Source: Marinilabiliales bacterium (lineage in GTDB: Bacteria > Bacteroidota > Bacteroidia > Bacteroidales > PUMT01). Taken from it: a stretch of DNA of 60,851 nucleotides. The position numbers were made by a program, and so were the translations under genes. Positions 33,351-42,491 of this stretch are shown here, one piece after another. The stretch is taken from NCBI GenBank assembly GCA_007695015.1, contig REEN01000073.1, positions 1-60,851 of the forward strand. Reading direction: 5' to 3'. Position 1 is the first letter of the stretch, and each line of letters opens with the position of its first letter. The notes under the pieces were generated by a model. That model was not told the origin of the DNA, searched no databases, and was given only the letters and a program-made list of their open reading frames with translations.

Positions 33351-34832
33351 TCAGGAGAGGAAATTTTTGATATATCCGGCGGTGCTGAACTTCCTTCCGG
33401 CACCCCTTGCATTCATGTACCTGATCTTGCCGAACACCGGCCTTTCACTCCAGGCCCTGTCGTGTACACCCCCTATTGACCAGGCACAACCTGTGTAACC
33501 GTTAGGGTCGCGGCCGTCAAGCTCATATTTGTCATTCAGGTATATGGCGGTTGAAAGGGCCTCTTCGGGCGAACGGGTCCATTCCAGGATCTTCTTGGCC
33601 CAGTACATTCTCATATAGCCGTGCATTTTGCCGGTTTTGACCATTTCAGTCTGTGCTGCATTCCACAGCTGATCGTGTGTGGCGGCAAGCTCAAACTGCT
33701 CCCTGGCATACAGGTACTCCCTCTCATCTTTGCGGTGACTGTTAAGGGTCTTTTTGGCCCAGTCGGGGAAGCCCTCAAAAGAGTCATAATGCTCATTATA
33801 GTGGCAGAAATTATCTGAAAGCTCCTTTCTGACTATAAGCTCCTCAAGGAAGGCATCGCCTGAAGGGTTCTTTGGGAAATTTTTGAGTATCTCCAGCGCC
33901 ATCCGCTGGGCTGAAATATGTCCGAAATGCAGGTAGGGCGACATATCCGATACAGCTTTGGCATTTGGATCATTACGTTGTTCACCGTAACGGGAAAGCC
34001 GGTTTTCGGTGAAACCGGCAAAGGCATCCTTCGCTGCATCTTCACCGGGAACAATGGTTTCGATCTCTTTAACCGTGCTGTCGGTATTAACCAGGAATTT
34101 ACTGATAACCTCCTGCCAATCCGGTATTTTATCACCCACACCGGAAATAAGCATTTCGCAAGGCATCCTGTCACCTCTTCTCAGTTTCTCAATATAATCA
34201 TCAGATTTCCGGCCAGTTTTGATTTCCGGAGTGCCGGCGGAGTCATGATTACTTCCTGTCTTAAACCGGGGCAGCTCCGGAAACTCATCCAAAAACTCCT
34301 CAAGCAGTTTTTTGATCTTAGGCCTGAGGGTATATGCCCCGTACTCCTGTTTTCCAGATGCTACCCTGCAGGGCACAATATTGTGAGCATCCACATCGTA
34401 AAGCGGGATACTGATCTGCCTGATGAGCTCATTTTTCCACTCCTTTTTTATCTTCAGCGGATCAAAATCGGTTACCACGGCACCGGCGCCGATCCTTTTG
34501 GCAAATGCAGCTATACAATCGGGAGGGCTACCCAGAAACAGTATGAAAGGGATTCCCGCGGCTGTCAGTTTCTTCTCCACATCTGCCAGTCCCCGTAACA
34601 TAAACCCGTAATGTCTGGCATTTGCCCCCGGGTAGCTGTTCGAGACCGCAAAAGCAACCAATGGGGGTGCCCCTGTATCCGCCGCCAGCCGGGCAGCATA
34701 AAGCAGGGCCCAGTTGTCGCCAACTCTCTGGTCCCTGCTCATCCAGTATATTACAGGTCCCTTTCCCCGGCTGCTGCCATTAAGCTGCTGCACCCGCCCG
34801 GGATTTACTTTTAAGAGGGTTTCAGTGCTCAC
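33351..34832 (-). CDS. phr: Class II deoxyribodipyrimidine photolyase
   Basis: Light-driven repair of cyclobutane pyrimidine dimers in DNA, with FAD. The 493-residue protein carries class II photolyase marks: MSRDQRVGDNWALLYA near residue 30, the antenna-domain segments, and late in the sequence WNAAQTEMVKTGKMHGYMRMYWAKKILEW, LNDKYELDGRDPNGYTGCAWSIGGVHDRAW. The start codon is GTG and overlaps the stop codon of the upstream transporter gene by four bases (GTGA), so translation is coupled. It ends 3 bp from the stop of the convergent amylase gene. The coupling to an ion/amino-acid transporter is unusual and may be accidental. Confidence 0.94.
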   Translation of the reverse strand: MSTETLLKVNPGRVQQLNGSSRGKGPVIYWMSRDQRVGDNWALLYAARLAADTGAPPLVAFAVSNSYPGANARHYGFMLRGLADVEKKLTAAGIPFILFLGSPPDCIAAFAKRIGAGAVVTDFDPLKIKKEWKNELIRQISIPLYDVDAHNIVPCRVASGKQEYGAYTLRPKIKKLLEEFLDEFPELPRFKTGSNHDSAGTPEIKTGRKSDDYIEKLRRGDRMPCEMLISGVGDKIPDWQEVISKFLVNTDSTVKEIETIVPGEDAAKDAFAGFTENRLSRYGEQRNDPNAKAVSDMSPYLHFGHISAQRMALEILKNFPKNPSGDAFLEELIVRKELSDNFCHYNEHYDSFEGFPDWAKKTLNSHRKDEREYLYAREQFELAATHDQLWNAAQTEMVKTGKMHGYMRMYWAKKILEWTRSPEEALSTAIYLNDKYELDGRDPNGYTGCAWSIGGVHDRAWSERPVFGKIRYMNARGAGRKFSTAGYIKNFLS

Positions 34833-37048
34833 TTTATCTCCTTGTATTTGTTGGCATTTACGAAAATAACATTCCCGATCCCCTCATATCCCAGGAAGAA
34901 TTTTTCGCCCGACTGCTTGATCATCTCGCCCCTGAAACCGATAAGGGTAAGGCCTGCGTTGGCCGACCGTTCATTGATAAGTGTTTTGGGATTGACATCC
35001 TCCTTCATCGTTATAATCTCGATGTTGTGCAGCGATATGGGCAGCCTGCCACCCCGTATCAGTTCAACTATCTGGTTCCATGTTTCCTGTTTCTCCGTCT
35101 CCTTGCAAAGGCTGAATATCTTGATAAACCCTTTTTTCCAGTCCGGGTGACCCAGTATGATATACGAGATAAGGATCATCAGGTTGGCATTTTCGGAGTC
35201 GGTGGACTTTATCCATACATGGATGCCCTGTTTGAAATTTATAGCCTTATGAGAGTTAGCATATATACACACATCAAAGTTGCCGGACTTGACCAGGGAG
35301 TAGTTGTCAATTATCTGCAGCAACTCCGATGTGTTGCCCTGCTCATACTCGAAAAGGGCCATATTGTTCTCCATGCCGGATATGCCCGGGAGCTGGATTA
35401 TCTGTGCTATTGCAGATGTATATGAGGGAGAGATCAGGGTATCGACATATACATTGCTCTCCTCCAGTTCCGAAAGCTGGATGAGCCTTTCCAGCTTTTC
35501 TGCCGATTTTTCATGGCTGGATTTGGAGAAATATCCCTCGATAAGGTGTATATATGTAGCAAAACCGTACCGGTGGGATATCCAGGTTATCAGCTCGAAA
35601 GGCTTAGTGCGGTCAAAGGTGTTTTTTGATACGCATACCACGGCCGGCCGCCATGAGCTGCTGTGGATCTTCTTCGACTTCTGGAGATAGATCTGAATTT
35701 TCCGCGAAAGCTGGAAAAAGACCCCCTGGAAGATAACTTCCAGCCCTTTCCTGTCTTTATGATGATTTGAGATGGATGAATAGAGAATTGTAATTATCAG
35801 GAATGCCGTTAACGCAGCTGTGATGTTTATCATCAGCATCAGCCATATACTGATAAGAAATCCTGCAAGTGACAAGTACCACCGTGACCTGAACAGGGGC
35901 CTGTAAGACGGGTCTGATCCGAAATGGTTGAGAAATGAAATAAGGCAGAGGGAGCTGTATGTTATAAGGAAAAACATTGTTATCACCTGGGCGACCACGT
36001 TGAGGTTTCCCAAAATGACAAATACCATGGCGATTGAACATGTTATCAGGGTTGCATTGTAGGGTTCGTTAGTTTCACCCCGTCCCCTGGAGAAGATATA
36101 GTTAAGCTTTCGGGTGGGAAGTGACCTGTCAGCGCCCAGGGCCTGAAGTGTGCGCGGAGCAACCAGTACCGATCCCAGTGCCGACGAAAGAGTTGATGCA
36201 GCCAATCCGAGGGGTATCACAATTGGTCCGAAAAGTGCTATCCTGCTCATTATGAATTGATCATCAATTAACTCCTGTGGGGTGGCAGAGATTGCCAGCT
36301 TCCATGTTACAAAAATGTACACGAGCATGCCTATTATGGTTGCGGCAATGGTTCCAAGAGGGATTGATTTACCCGGATTTTTGAGGTCTCCAGAAAGGCC
36401 CACGCCAACAGTGATACCGGTAAAGGCCGGGAAAATGATTGCCAGTATGATATAGAATTCAGGCTGGTTGCGGAAGGTAAAGTTCATAATACCTGTGGTT
36501 CCCTCATAATCTGTTTTTCCGAGGAAAAAACAGAGAATAGAAATGAATAATATCGCAACGACAAAATAGAGGGCCTTTATACCGAGGTTAGCGCCCCTTT
36601 TCAGGATTATAGCCGACAACACCAGCATCAGTGGTACGCTGACCAGCTGCCGGGGGACCGCGATATTAAATCTGTTATAAAAAAAGTTGAATAATGGTTC
36701 GAAGGTCTCAGTAAAGGCAATAACATAAAAAGCAACGCTGATTGCCTGAGCAAAGAAGAGAGTAATACCTATTGTGGCCCCGATATTCAGTCCGAATGAC
36801 CTTGAAATTATATAGTAGACACCACCGCCTTCGACCTTTTGATTGGTAGCAATCTCAGACATTGCAAGTGCAGCCGGAACAGTAACCAGGTGGCTCACAA
36901 TAATAATCAGCAATACCCCCCAGAAACCCAGTGTTCCCGTTGCAAAACCAAATCTCAGGAACAGAATTGCCCCCAGGATGGTGGCAATTGAAGTAAAGAA
37001 TACAGGGGCAGTCCCGAACCTCCTTGCTTTATTACCGATATCTGACAT
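34829..37048 (-). CDS. APC/cation-chloride-cotransporter-type permease with C-terminal regulatory region
   Basis: Inner-membrane transporter of 739 residues. About 12 TM helices occupy residues 15-450, in the pattern of the amino acid-polyamine-organocation superfamily, with the first helix motif GAILFLRFGFATG and the conserved EIATNQKVEGGGVYYIISRSFG. This opening and the long soluble C-terminal half (450-739) fit the Na-K-Cl/K-Cl cotransporter-like bacterial group better than plain amino-acid permeases. The soluble part has alternating beta/alpha segments. Substrate (K+, Cl- or amino acids) is unresolved. It is the first gene of a coupled pair with the photolyase. Confidence 0.85.
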   Translation of the reverse strand: MSDIGNKARRFGTAPVFFTSIATILGAILFLRFGFATGTLGFWGVLLIIIVSHLVTVPAALAMSEIATNQKVEGGGVYYIISRSFGLNIGATIGITLFFAQAISVAFYVIAFTETFEPLFNFFYNRFNIAVPRQLVSVPLMLVLSAIILKRGANLGIKALYFVVAILFISILCFFLGKTDYEGTTGIMNFTFRNQPEFYIILAIIFPAFTGITVGVGLSGDLKNPGKSIPLGTIAATIIGMLVYIFVTWKLAISATPQELIDDQFIMSRIALFGPIVIPLGLAASTLSSALGSVLVAPRTLQALGADRSLPTRKLNYIFSRGRGETNEPYNATLITCSIAMVFVILGNLNVVAQVITMFFLITYSSLCLISFLNHFGSDPSYRPLFRSRWYLSLAGFLISIWLMLMINITAALTAFLIITILYSSISNHHKDRKGLEVIFQGVFFQLSRKIQIYLQKSKKIHSSSWRPAVVCVSKNTFDRTKPFELITWISHRYGFATYIHLIEGYFSKSSHEKSAEKLERLIQLSELEESNVYVDTLISPSYTSAIAQIIQLPGISGMENNMALFEYEQGNTSELLQIIDNYSLVKSGNFDVCIYANSHKAINFKQGIHVWIKSTDSENANLMILISYIILGHPDWKKGFIKIFSLCKETEKQETWNQIVELIRGGRLPISLHNIEIITMKEDVNPKTLINERSANAGLTLIGFRGEMIKQSGEKFFLGYEGIGNVIFVNANKYKEIK

Positions 37049-37164
37049 AGAGTAGGAGTGATTACTGAGGCTAAAATATTAAAAGTTCCCGATATCTTTC
37101 CAGGTACATGTAATTATGTAAATTACTCCACGCTGCTTATAACTGTACTGATTACTTATCAGCG

Positions 37165-37198
37165 AAAAAAAGTGAACCGGATTTGGTCCGGTCCACTT
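37165..37198 (-). terminator. Rho-independent terminator after the Yip1 gene
   Basis: On the minus strand AAGTG-G-ACCGGA, loop CCAAA, TCCGGT-T-CACTT forms an 11-pair stem with one mismatch, followed by seven T residues (37171 to 37165). It lies 41 bp beyond the Yip1 gene stop and insulates it from the transporter-photolyase unit. Confidence 0.88.
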
Positions 37199-37238
37199 AA
37201 TGATTTCAGGTTATAAATTTTAACTGCTGGTATTACGG

Positions 37239-37955
37239 TCAGCTTTTATGGTAATCGGATAAAAACCCGGTGTATGTTTTACCTTCTGATGGGTTCCTGT
37301 CATATGTCTGCTCACTGAAATCGTAATTCTGGAAGTCTCTCATGAACCTGTCCGCTGCCTTTCTTGTTGCCAACCCGATAAAGAAGAACAGGATCAGTAT
37401 ACCACCCAAAACGAACATGATGATCTTTGTTGTATCGATTTTGGCACCAAGCATTTTTGTCATTGCATGGAACAGCATCCAGAGAAGGTAGAGGTTTACT
37501 GCCAGACTTAAAAGTGACCCCAGAACCGGGTGTATTCCGTTGAAAATATTCATAAATGCCGATACCGGCAAGATTACCATCAGCGAAGCCTGCACGTGGA
37601 CAATAGGCTCAAAATCAGTTTTGCCGCTTGCGATGGCAACAAGGATCAGAATAATGACCGCACCAATGAACAGACCGATCAGAGCTCCAATAACTGACCA
37701 AATAAGGGCCAGGAAGCCTACTGCGCCTCCGACTGCGCCTCCCATTACTCCGCCGGCAGTGCCAATCTTAAGCAGGCTCCAGATGAAATTAAGGATTCCT
37801 GCAAGAAGTCCGTAGATAAGGGCCTTGATTATAGGGGGCCCGAAACCGCCTTCGGCTGACATTGAACTGAAATACTCCTCCGGCCTCAGGAGTGCCTGTT
37901 TCGAATTTGCAATGAATTCGTTGAAATTGAAACTTTTACTTTCCATATCTGTCAT
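37239..37955 (-). CDS. Yip1-family integral membrane protein
   Basis: A 238-residue membrane protein. After a soluble start with KQALLRPEEYFSSM near residues 17-30 (the typical lead-in of bacterial Yip1 proteins) come about five hydrophobic segments (about 45-65, 70-120, 128-165, 180-205). A Gly-rich stretch at 67-80 (GTAGGVMGGAVGGAVG) is notable. Function of bacterial Yip1 proteins is not known. It stands alone between pfkA and the transporter, with its own terminator. Translation could also start at the second Met (residue 4). Confidence 0.8.
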   Translation of the reverse strand: MTDMESKSFNFNEFIANSKQALLRPEEYFSSMSAEGGFGPPIIKALIYGLLAGILNFIWSLLKIGTAGGVMGGAVGGAVGFLALIWSVIGALIGLFIGAVIILILVAIASGKTDFEPIVHVQASLMVILPVSAFMNIFNGIHPVLGSLLSLAVNLYLLWMLFHAMTKMLGAKIDTTKIIMFVLGGILILFFFIGLATRKAADRFMRDFQNYDFSEQTYDRNPSEGKTYTGFLSDYHKS

Positions 37956-38058
37956 TTTTAGGTTTGGTGTTATGAACTGATTTAGTATTGAAACTTCAGA
38001 TAATAAAGGTAAAGAAAAATGGAACGCAATTCAAATTAATTTAATCACCCATTAAACC

Positions 38059-39153
38059 TCAGTCCCCTAATGATATGCCTATTCCCTTGGCTGTTTTGAG
38101 CAGGTTGGAGTTTTCGCCAACAAACTTGTTTTTCTGTATGGCATCTATCAGCGGGATAGATATGATATTTGGGTGCCTGTATGCCACCATCTCTCCAAAC
38201 CTCTCTTCCATAACCATTTCGAAGGCTTTGACGCCGAACTGTGTTGCCAGTATCCGGTCGTAGGCCAGTGGTATCCCACCCCTTTGAAGATGACCCAGGA
38301 CAGTAAGTCTCATGTCGGCACTCACACCAGCAGTTTTCAGCTCAGCTTCCATACGTGCGGCAGCTCCTGAAAGCCTGACATTATGGTAACCCACCTCATC
38401 GGATTTGCCGCCGCTCTGCTCGCCGCCTTTGGGTTTGGCTCCCTCGGCAATAATAATATTGGCAAACCCCTTGCCCCTTGAAAAACGCTGTTCCAGACGC
38501 TCTTTAACCTTTTCAATGTCATAGGGGATCTCGGGTATCAGGCACACCTCGGCCCCGCCTGCTATGGCCGCACTTAGAGCGATCCAACCAGCGTCCCTTC
38601 CCATTACCTCAAGTATCATGATACGATTGTGGCTTGCAGCTGTTGTTACCAGCTTGTCAACCGCCTCGGTTGCAATCTGCACTGCTGTCTGGTACCCGAA
38701 AGTGAAATCTGTAAAGGGCAGGTCATTGTCAATTGTTTTGGGCACTCCGATGATCCTGAGACCCTTTTCATAGAATGTCTGAGATATTCTCTGCGACCCG
38801 TCGCCGCCGATATTGATCACAGCATCAACACCCATGTACTGGAGCTTTCTCATCATCTCATCTGACCTGTCCACTGCGCCCCAGGTGCCGTCAAGGTTTT
38901 TAACCGGCCATTCAAAGGGTCCCCCTTTGTTGGTTGTCCCGATAATTGTGCCACCCCTGAAATGTATGCCCGATACAGCTTTCTCATCGAGCACAACGAT
39001 CTCGGTAGGCTCCTTCAGTATACCGTCAAAAGAGTTGATGCTGCCTATGATTTCCCAGTCTTTTTCCCTGGCAGCCCTTTTTACAATTGCCCTTATCACT
39101 GCATTAAGTCCGGGACAATCGCCCCCGCCTGTTGCTACTAATACTCTCTTCAT
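38059..39153 (-). CDS. pfkA: 6-phosphofructokinase
   Basis: Phosphorylates fructose 6-phosphate to fructose 1,6-bisphosphate. The 364-residue protein has GGGDCPGLNAVI at the N terminus, IGGDGSQ (116-121) and PKTIDNDLPFTDF (138-150, catalytic Asp142). Two positions decide the phosphoryl donor. At the E. coli position 104 it has Gly (Gly119), as in ATP enzymes; at position 124 it has Lys (Lys139), as in PPi enzymes. Family knowledge says this Gly/Lys mix occurs in a separate group that usually prefers ATP. It has a canonical promoter at 39281-39311. Given PPDK nearby, PPi use deserves a test. Confidence 0.95.
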   Translation of the reverse strand: MKRVLVATGGGDCPGLNAVIRAIVKRAAREKDWEIIGSINSFDGILKEPTEIVVLDEKAVSGIHFRGGTIIGTTNKGGPFEWPVKNLDGTWGAVDRSDEMMRKLQYMGVDAVINIGGDGSQRISQTFYEKGLRIIGVPKTIDNDLPFTDFTFGYQTAVQIATEAVDKLVTTAASHNRIMILEVMGRDAGWIALSAAIAGGAEVCLIPEIPYDIEKVKERLEQRFSRGKGFANIIIAEGAKPKGGEQSGGKSDEVGYHNVRLSGAAARMEAELKTAGVSADMRLTVLGHLQRGGIPLAYDRILATQFGVKAFEMVMEERFGEMVAYRHPNIISIPLIDAIQKNKFVGENSNLLKTAKGIGISLGD

Positions 39154-39280
39154 GTTTTTAATTGTTTATTGTTACCTTGAAGGGCAACCCATATCTTGTA
39201 TATTGCAGCTTATCACAGCCACGGAAGGAGTTGCCTGATTATTATTTAAGCCCACTTATGCTTTTCTTTCAGAAAGATGG

Positions 39281-39311
39281 CAAATTTAACTCTAAAACCG
39301 GTTATTGCAAA
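39281..39311 (-). promoter_or_regulatory. Promoter of pfkA
   Basis: On the minus strand a -33 TTTG (39311-39308) and a -7 TAAATTTG (39288-39281) are separated by 19 bp, a full Bacteroidota-type promoter. It predicts a leader of about 120 bases. Another -7-like TAGATTTG on the same strand (39315-39308) overlaps the -33 box. Confidence 0.6.
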
Positions 39312-39341
39312 TCTATTTTTCCAACAAACGCAATATGGTTG

Positions 39342-40199
39342 CTATCTGTAGCTAACTTCAGCAACAACCGGCCAGTGATCTGAAATAAAGATCCCGTTTT
39401 CCATCTCCTCGTCGACCCTGTAGGACAATACCCTATAATTGTCGTCAACGAAAATGAAATCAATCACCCTGGGTTCAATATCGGTCCTGAAACCGTTAAA
39501 TGTTGATTGTGCACCTGTGACAGGCTCTTCAGCTATAAGTTCTGCATTGGTGAGCCCGTTTCTTTCGGCAAAGGTATTGACCATGAATTCATAATCTTCG
39601 CTGCTTTTCCTGATATTGAAATCGCCCACCACTATTACCGGGGCATCGCCGGCAATTTCTGTAATACGATCTGCCATGAGTTCTATGCTGTTGAGCCTTG
39701 CCTGCACGCCGCGATGGTCGAAATGTGTATTGAACGCATAGATAATCTCACCGCTCTGCCTGTCTTCCAGCGCAGCCCAGCTTACAATTCTTGTAATTGC
39801 CGCATCCCAGCTTCTGCTTCCCGGAATCTCAGGTGTCTCGCTCAGCCAGAATTGTCCGTGGTCGCGCAGGTTAAACCTCTCCTCCCGGTAGTAGATCGGC
39901 GAATACTCACCCCCGGTTCTGCCGTCATCCCTTCCTGTTCCGACATAAGCATATCCGGGCATTATATCCAGAAAGTCCTCGATCTGGTTGACAAGCACCT
40001 CCTGCATGCCAACGATATCGGGTGCAGCCTCCTTCATATACGATTTAACTATAGGAATACGTGCCTCCCACCGGTTTTCCCCGTCGGCGGGATTATCAAA
40101 CCTCACGTTGAATGTCATTACCGTAAGCTCATGCTCTTTGGGACCGCAGGAAGCAATTACCAGGCACAGAGCGAAAAGTATAACTGCATAAATCTTCAT
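39342..40199 (-). CDS. Endonuclease/exonuclease/phosphatase-fold lipoprotein
   Basis: Metal-dependent phosphoesterase of the DNase I/sphingomyelinase superfamily (285 residues). The lipobox VIASC (Cys18) makes it a lipoprotein, so the substrate is outside the cytoplasm. Catalytic motifs are visible in order: MTFNVRFDNP (Asn metal/phosphate site), GMQEV (Glu metal ligand), FNTHFDHRG, VVGDFNI (Asp/Asn) and SDHWPV (Asp-His). The family includes nucleases, sphingomyelinases and inositol phosphatases, so the substrate is undecided. It stands alone. Confidence 0.9.
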   Translation of the reverse strand: MKIYAVILFALCLVIASCGPKEHELTVMTFNVRFDNPADGENRWEARIPIVKSYMKEAAPDIVGMQEVLVNQIEDFLDIMPGYAYVGTGRDDGRTGGEYSPIYYREERFNLRDHGQFWLSETPEIPGSRSWDAAITRIVSWAALEDRQSGEIIYAFNTHFDHRGVQARLNSIELMADRITEIAGDAPVIVVGDFNIRKSSEDYEFMVNTFAERNGLTNAELIAEEPVTGAQSTFNGFRTDIEPRVIDFIFVDDNYRVLSYRVDEEMENGIFISDHWPVVAEVSYR

Positions 40200-40272
40200 G
40201 GCATTTCAGGATTTTATTGATATTTCAGGTTTTATTTTATTTTGTCTGCCGACGAATGATGAAGGTTTCACG

Positions 40273-40280
40273 CAAAGGTA
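40273..40280 (-). promoter_or_regulatory. Probable -7 promoter box for the EEP-fold lipoprotein gene
   Basis: On the minus strand TACCTTTG matches TAnnTTTG in full, 74 bp before the start codon. No -33 TTTG at normal spacing. Confidence 0.35.
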
Positions 40281-40336
40281 TAAAAATAGATGCAACGATG
40301 CATTAGTATAATGGATCCCCCAACGGCAACATATTT

Positions 40337-40807
40337 TCAGTAGTATTTTCGCTGCACATTGAAGCTGTTTCCCCTGATGATCCAGCAGGGTGCATCACAA
40401 CGTGTACGTATCTTTTCAGTTCGCAGGAAGCCGCCGTCAATTGCAGTAATGATGTTGACACTGTGTCCCCTGTAGTCCGCTGAAACCGTATAATACCTGT
40501 TAACCGGGAGGACTACGCTCCAGCGTTGGGTGGAGACTGTATCGGCTATTATCAGGACCTCCTCTTCAATTCTTCCCTCGTATACCCTTACCACTACATG
40601 CCTGTTCACCTGGTTTATGGTAAGCCTGACGTCTATTTCTGCCGACGAAGGTTCACTGGTGTAGCACTCACTGCAATCCAGTACATGCCACTCTTCCGGA
40701 TTGCAGGATAAGCCCGGCAGTATAAATAATGCAAGATAGATAAGGCGGAAAAAGAATTTTCCTTTTTTACCGGCAGCTTTGTTTTTTGAGAATATATTGT
40801 GTCTCAT
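40337..40807 (-). CDS. Cys-containing lipoprotein of unknown function
   Basis: Not recognised. The 156-residue protein has a positively charged start, a hydrophobic segment (about 18-33) and a lipobox PGLSC (Cys35). The mature part has two cysteine pairs (CSEC near 44-47, and CDAPC near 138-142), which could form disulfides, and otherwise looks like a small beta-sandwich. It is 13 bp downstream of the ankyrin-repeat gene on the same strand, so the two form an operon; a joint function at the envelope is inferred. Confidence 0.7.
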   Translation of the reverse strand: MRHNIFSKNKAAGKKGKFFFRLIYLALFILPGLSCNPEEWHVLDCSECYTSEPSSAEIDVRLTINQVNRHVVVRVYEGRIEEEVLIIADTVSTQRWSVVLPVNRYYTVSADYRGHSVNIITAIDGGFLRTEKIRTRCDAPCWIIRGNSFNVQRKYY

Positions 40808-40820
40808 TACAGATTGTTAT

Positions 40821-42251
40821 TTACCAGTATGTTGTCCTGTATATCAGCGGATCCTTTCTAATCCTGAACCGGATACCTGCTTTGAGGGATAAACGGTGTC
40901 CGTGTTTGTCAATTATGTTCAGGTCAAAATATTCATAACCAACTTTGTAAAACCACCAGCTTCCTTCCTTGTAGTATCCGGCTGAGGGAACTATGTGCCA
41001 GCGGGGTTCCGGGTAGCGGTAAGTGCCCCAGTATTTTCCCTGTGAGTACATAACCCTTATACCCGCGTAGAAACCTTCGGTATTTATGGCATACGGCCGT
41101 AATATACGGATCCTTTTGTGGAGGGACCCATAAAAAAGGTGGCGCTGTTCCCAGAGCTGGTCATACCAGTTATCACTGAATTCTATAAGCACGGCCCTTC
41201 TTACCGGCCTTGTTTTCCAGCCGGCTGAGAGCAGCAGGTCGTATTTGCTGTCTTCCAGTCCGGCCTGTAACCCATGGAAATAATCGCCGGTATTGAACAT
41301 CATTCCGGCCGAAATCTGCATGGTAGCAAAGTCAGGTATTATGTTCCTCCTGATACCCTGCTCTCTCAAAAGCTCAATCAGCTCGGTATTGCCCTGCCAC
41401 CTGGCAAGGTTCATCAGGTTTTCGGTTTCGGTTAATCTGACACCCGGATCGGCGCCCTGATCGATCAATATTTCTGCAAGGTTGGCCTGGTTGTTGGCTA
41501 TTGCAATTGCCAGCGGTGTCATTCCGTCTCTTGTCCGGATATTGACATCTGCATTGTTTTCAAGCAGATAATTAGCCATATCCTCCCGTCCGAGCTGCAC
41601 GGCCATCATAAGCGGGGTAAATCCGAAATCATCCTGACTGTTTACATCGGCTCCATAGTCCAGCAGAAGCCATGCAATATCGGTCTGGGCGTAAATTGCC
41701 GCACCATGAAGCGCTGTTGCCCCTTCAGCATCACGGGTGCCGGGTTCAGCTCCAAACATGAGGAGCAACTCTGTTATATCAAAAAGGTCAAGTGAGGCCG
41801 CGTGCATGAGAGGAGTAACTCCGCCGTTATCCGGCAACCCGGTATCTGCTCCTTGCTGCAGCAGATAAAGTACGATATCGTAGTTGTTATTGATAACCGC
41901 TCCTGCCAGGGCGGTTAAGCCGTTGCGGGGCCTGGCATCCAGGTCGGCACCGCTTTCGGCCAGCAGCGCGGCAACTTCTTTATGTCCCGCGCTCGCTGCG
42001 TACATAAGTGCTGTAACCCCGTCAGCCGTAACCTGGTTTACGTCATACCCCTTTTCAATGAACAACCGCACACTGTCTGCATCACCGCGGTCTGCTGCCA
42101 TAATCAGGAACAATGATGTGTCGTTGTCCTCCTGCAGTAACAGGGTGGCCCCTGTGATCCCGGCCAGATGATTAAAGTCCGCTAAATACGCGGTAGCCGT
42201 AAATACGGTTGCGCATGCAATAATTATAGAAAGCCAGATGATCCTGAACAT
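40821..42251 (-). CDS. Periplasmic ankyrin-repeat protein with C-terminal beta-barrel-like domain
   Basis: A 476-residue exported protein. A hydrophobic segment at about 3-23 acts as signal peptide or anchor. Residues 45-310 hold about eight ankyrin repeats of about 33 residues, with the usual DxxGxTALxxAAxxGxxxxxxxLLxxGAD pattern (for example DGVTALMYAASAGHKEVAALLAE and EGATALHGAA). The last 155 residues (about 320-476) have no ankyrin features; they are rich in Tyr, Trp and Gly with alternating strands and end in an aromatic residue (TTYW), as outer-membrane barrels do. The combination is unusual. It is followed at 13 bp by a Cys-containing lipoprotein gene. Function unknown. Confidence 0.85.
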   Translation of the reverse strand: MFRIIWLSIIIACATVFTATAYLADFNHLAGITGATLLLQEDNDTSLFLIMAADRGDADSVRLFIEKGYDVNQVTADGVTALMYAASAGHKEVAALLAESGADLDARPRNGLTALAGAVINNNYDIVLYLLQQGADTGLPDNGGVTPLMHAASLDLFDITELLLMFGAEPGTRDAEGATALHGAAIYAQTDIAWLLLDYGADVNSQDDFGFTPLMMAVQLGREDMANYLLENNADVNIRTRDGMTPLAIAIANNQANLAEILIDQGADPGVRLTETENLMNLARWQGNTELIELLREQGIRRNIIPDFATMQISAGMMFNTGDYFHGLQAGLEDSKYDLLLSAGWKTRPVRRAVLIEFSDNWYDQLWEQRHLFYGSLHKRIRILRPYAINTEGFYAGIRVMYSQGKYWGTYRYPEPRWHIVPSAGYYKEGSWWFYKVGYEYFDLNIIDKHGHRLSLKAGIRFRIRKDPLIYRTTYW

Positions 42252-42491
42252 TATGAAGTCAAAAAGTCTGTCATTTGCCCGGCATTTTCAACCCCTCACA
42301 CTCAAAATATAATAAACAGCAGTATCTCCTGTGATATCCGCAGCTACTCAGGATACTGTTTATCTGAACAATTCTTGTGCCGGGTGACCGGGGATTGCTA
42401 AAATAAATCTTTTTTGGATAAAAAGATAAAAAGCTTTGGCTATAATTGTATATTTAATATCATGGAGATTTTGAAAAGTCTATAGGCGCAT

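Noticed and set aside
39507-40220. 237-residue plus-strand open frame
   Set aside because: It is antisense to the EEP-fold lipoprotein, Cys-rich and without family features, so it is a shadow frame.
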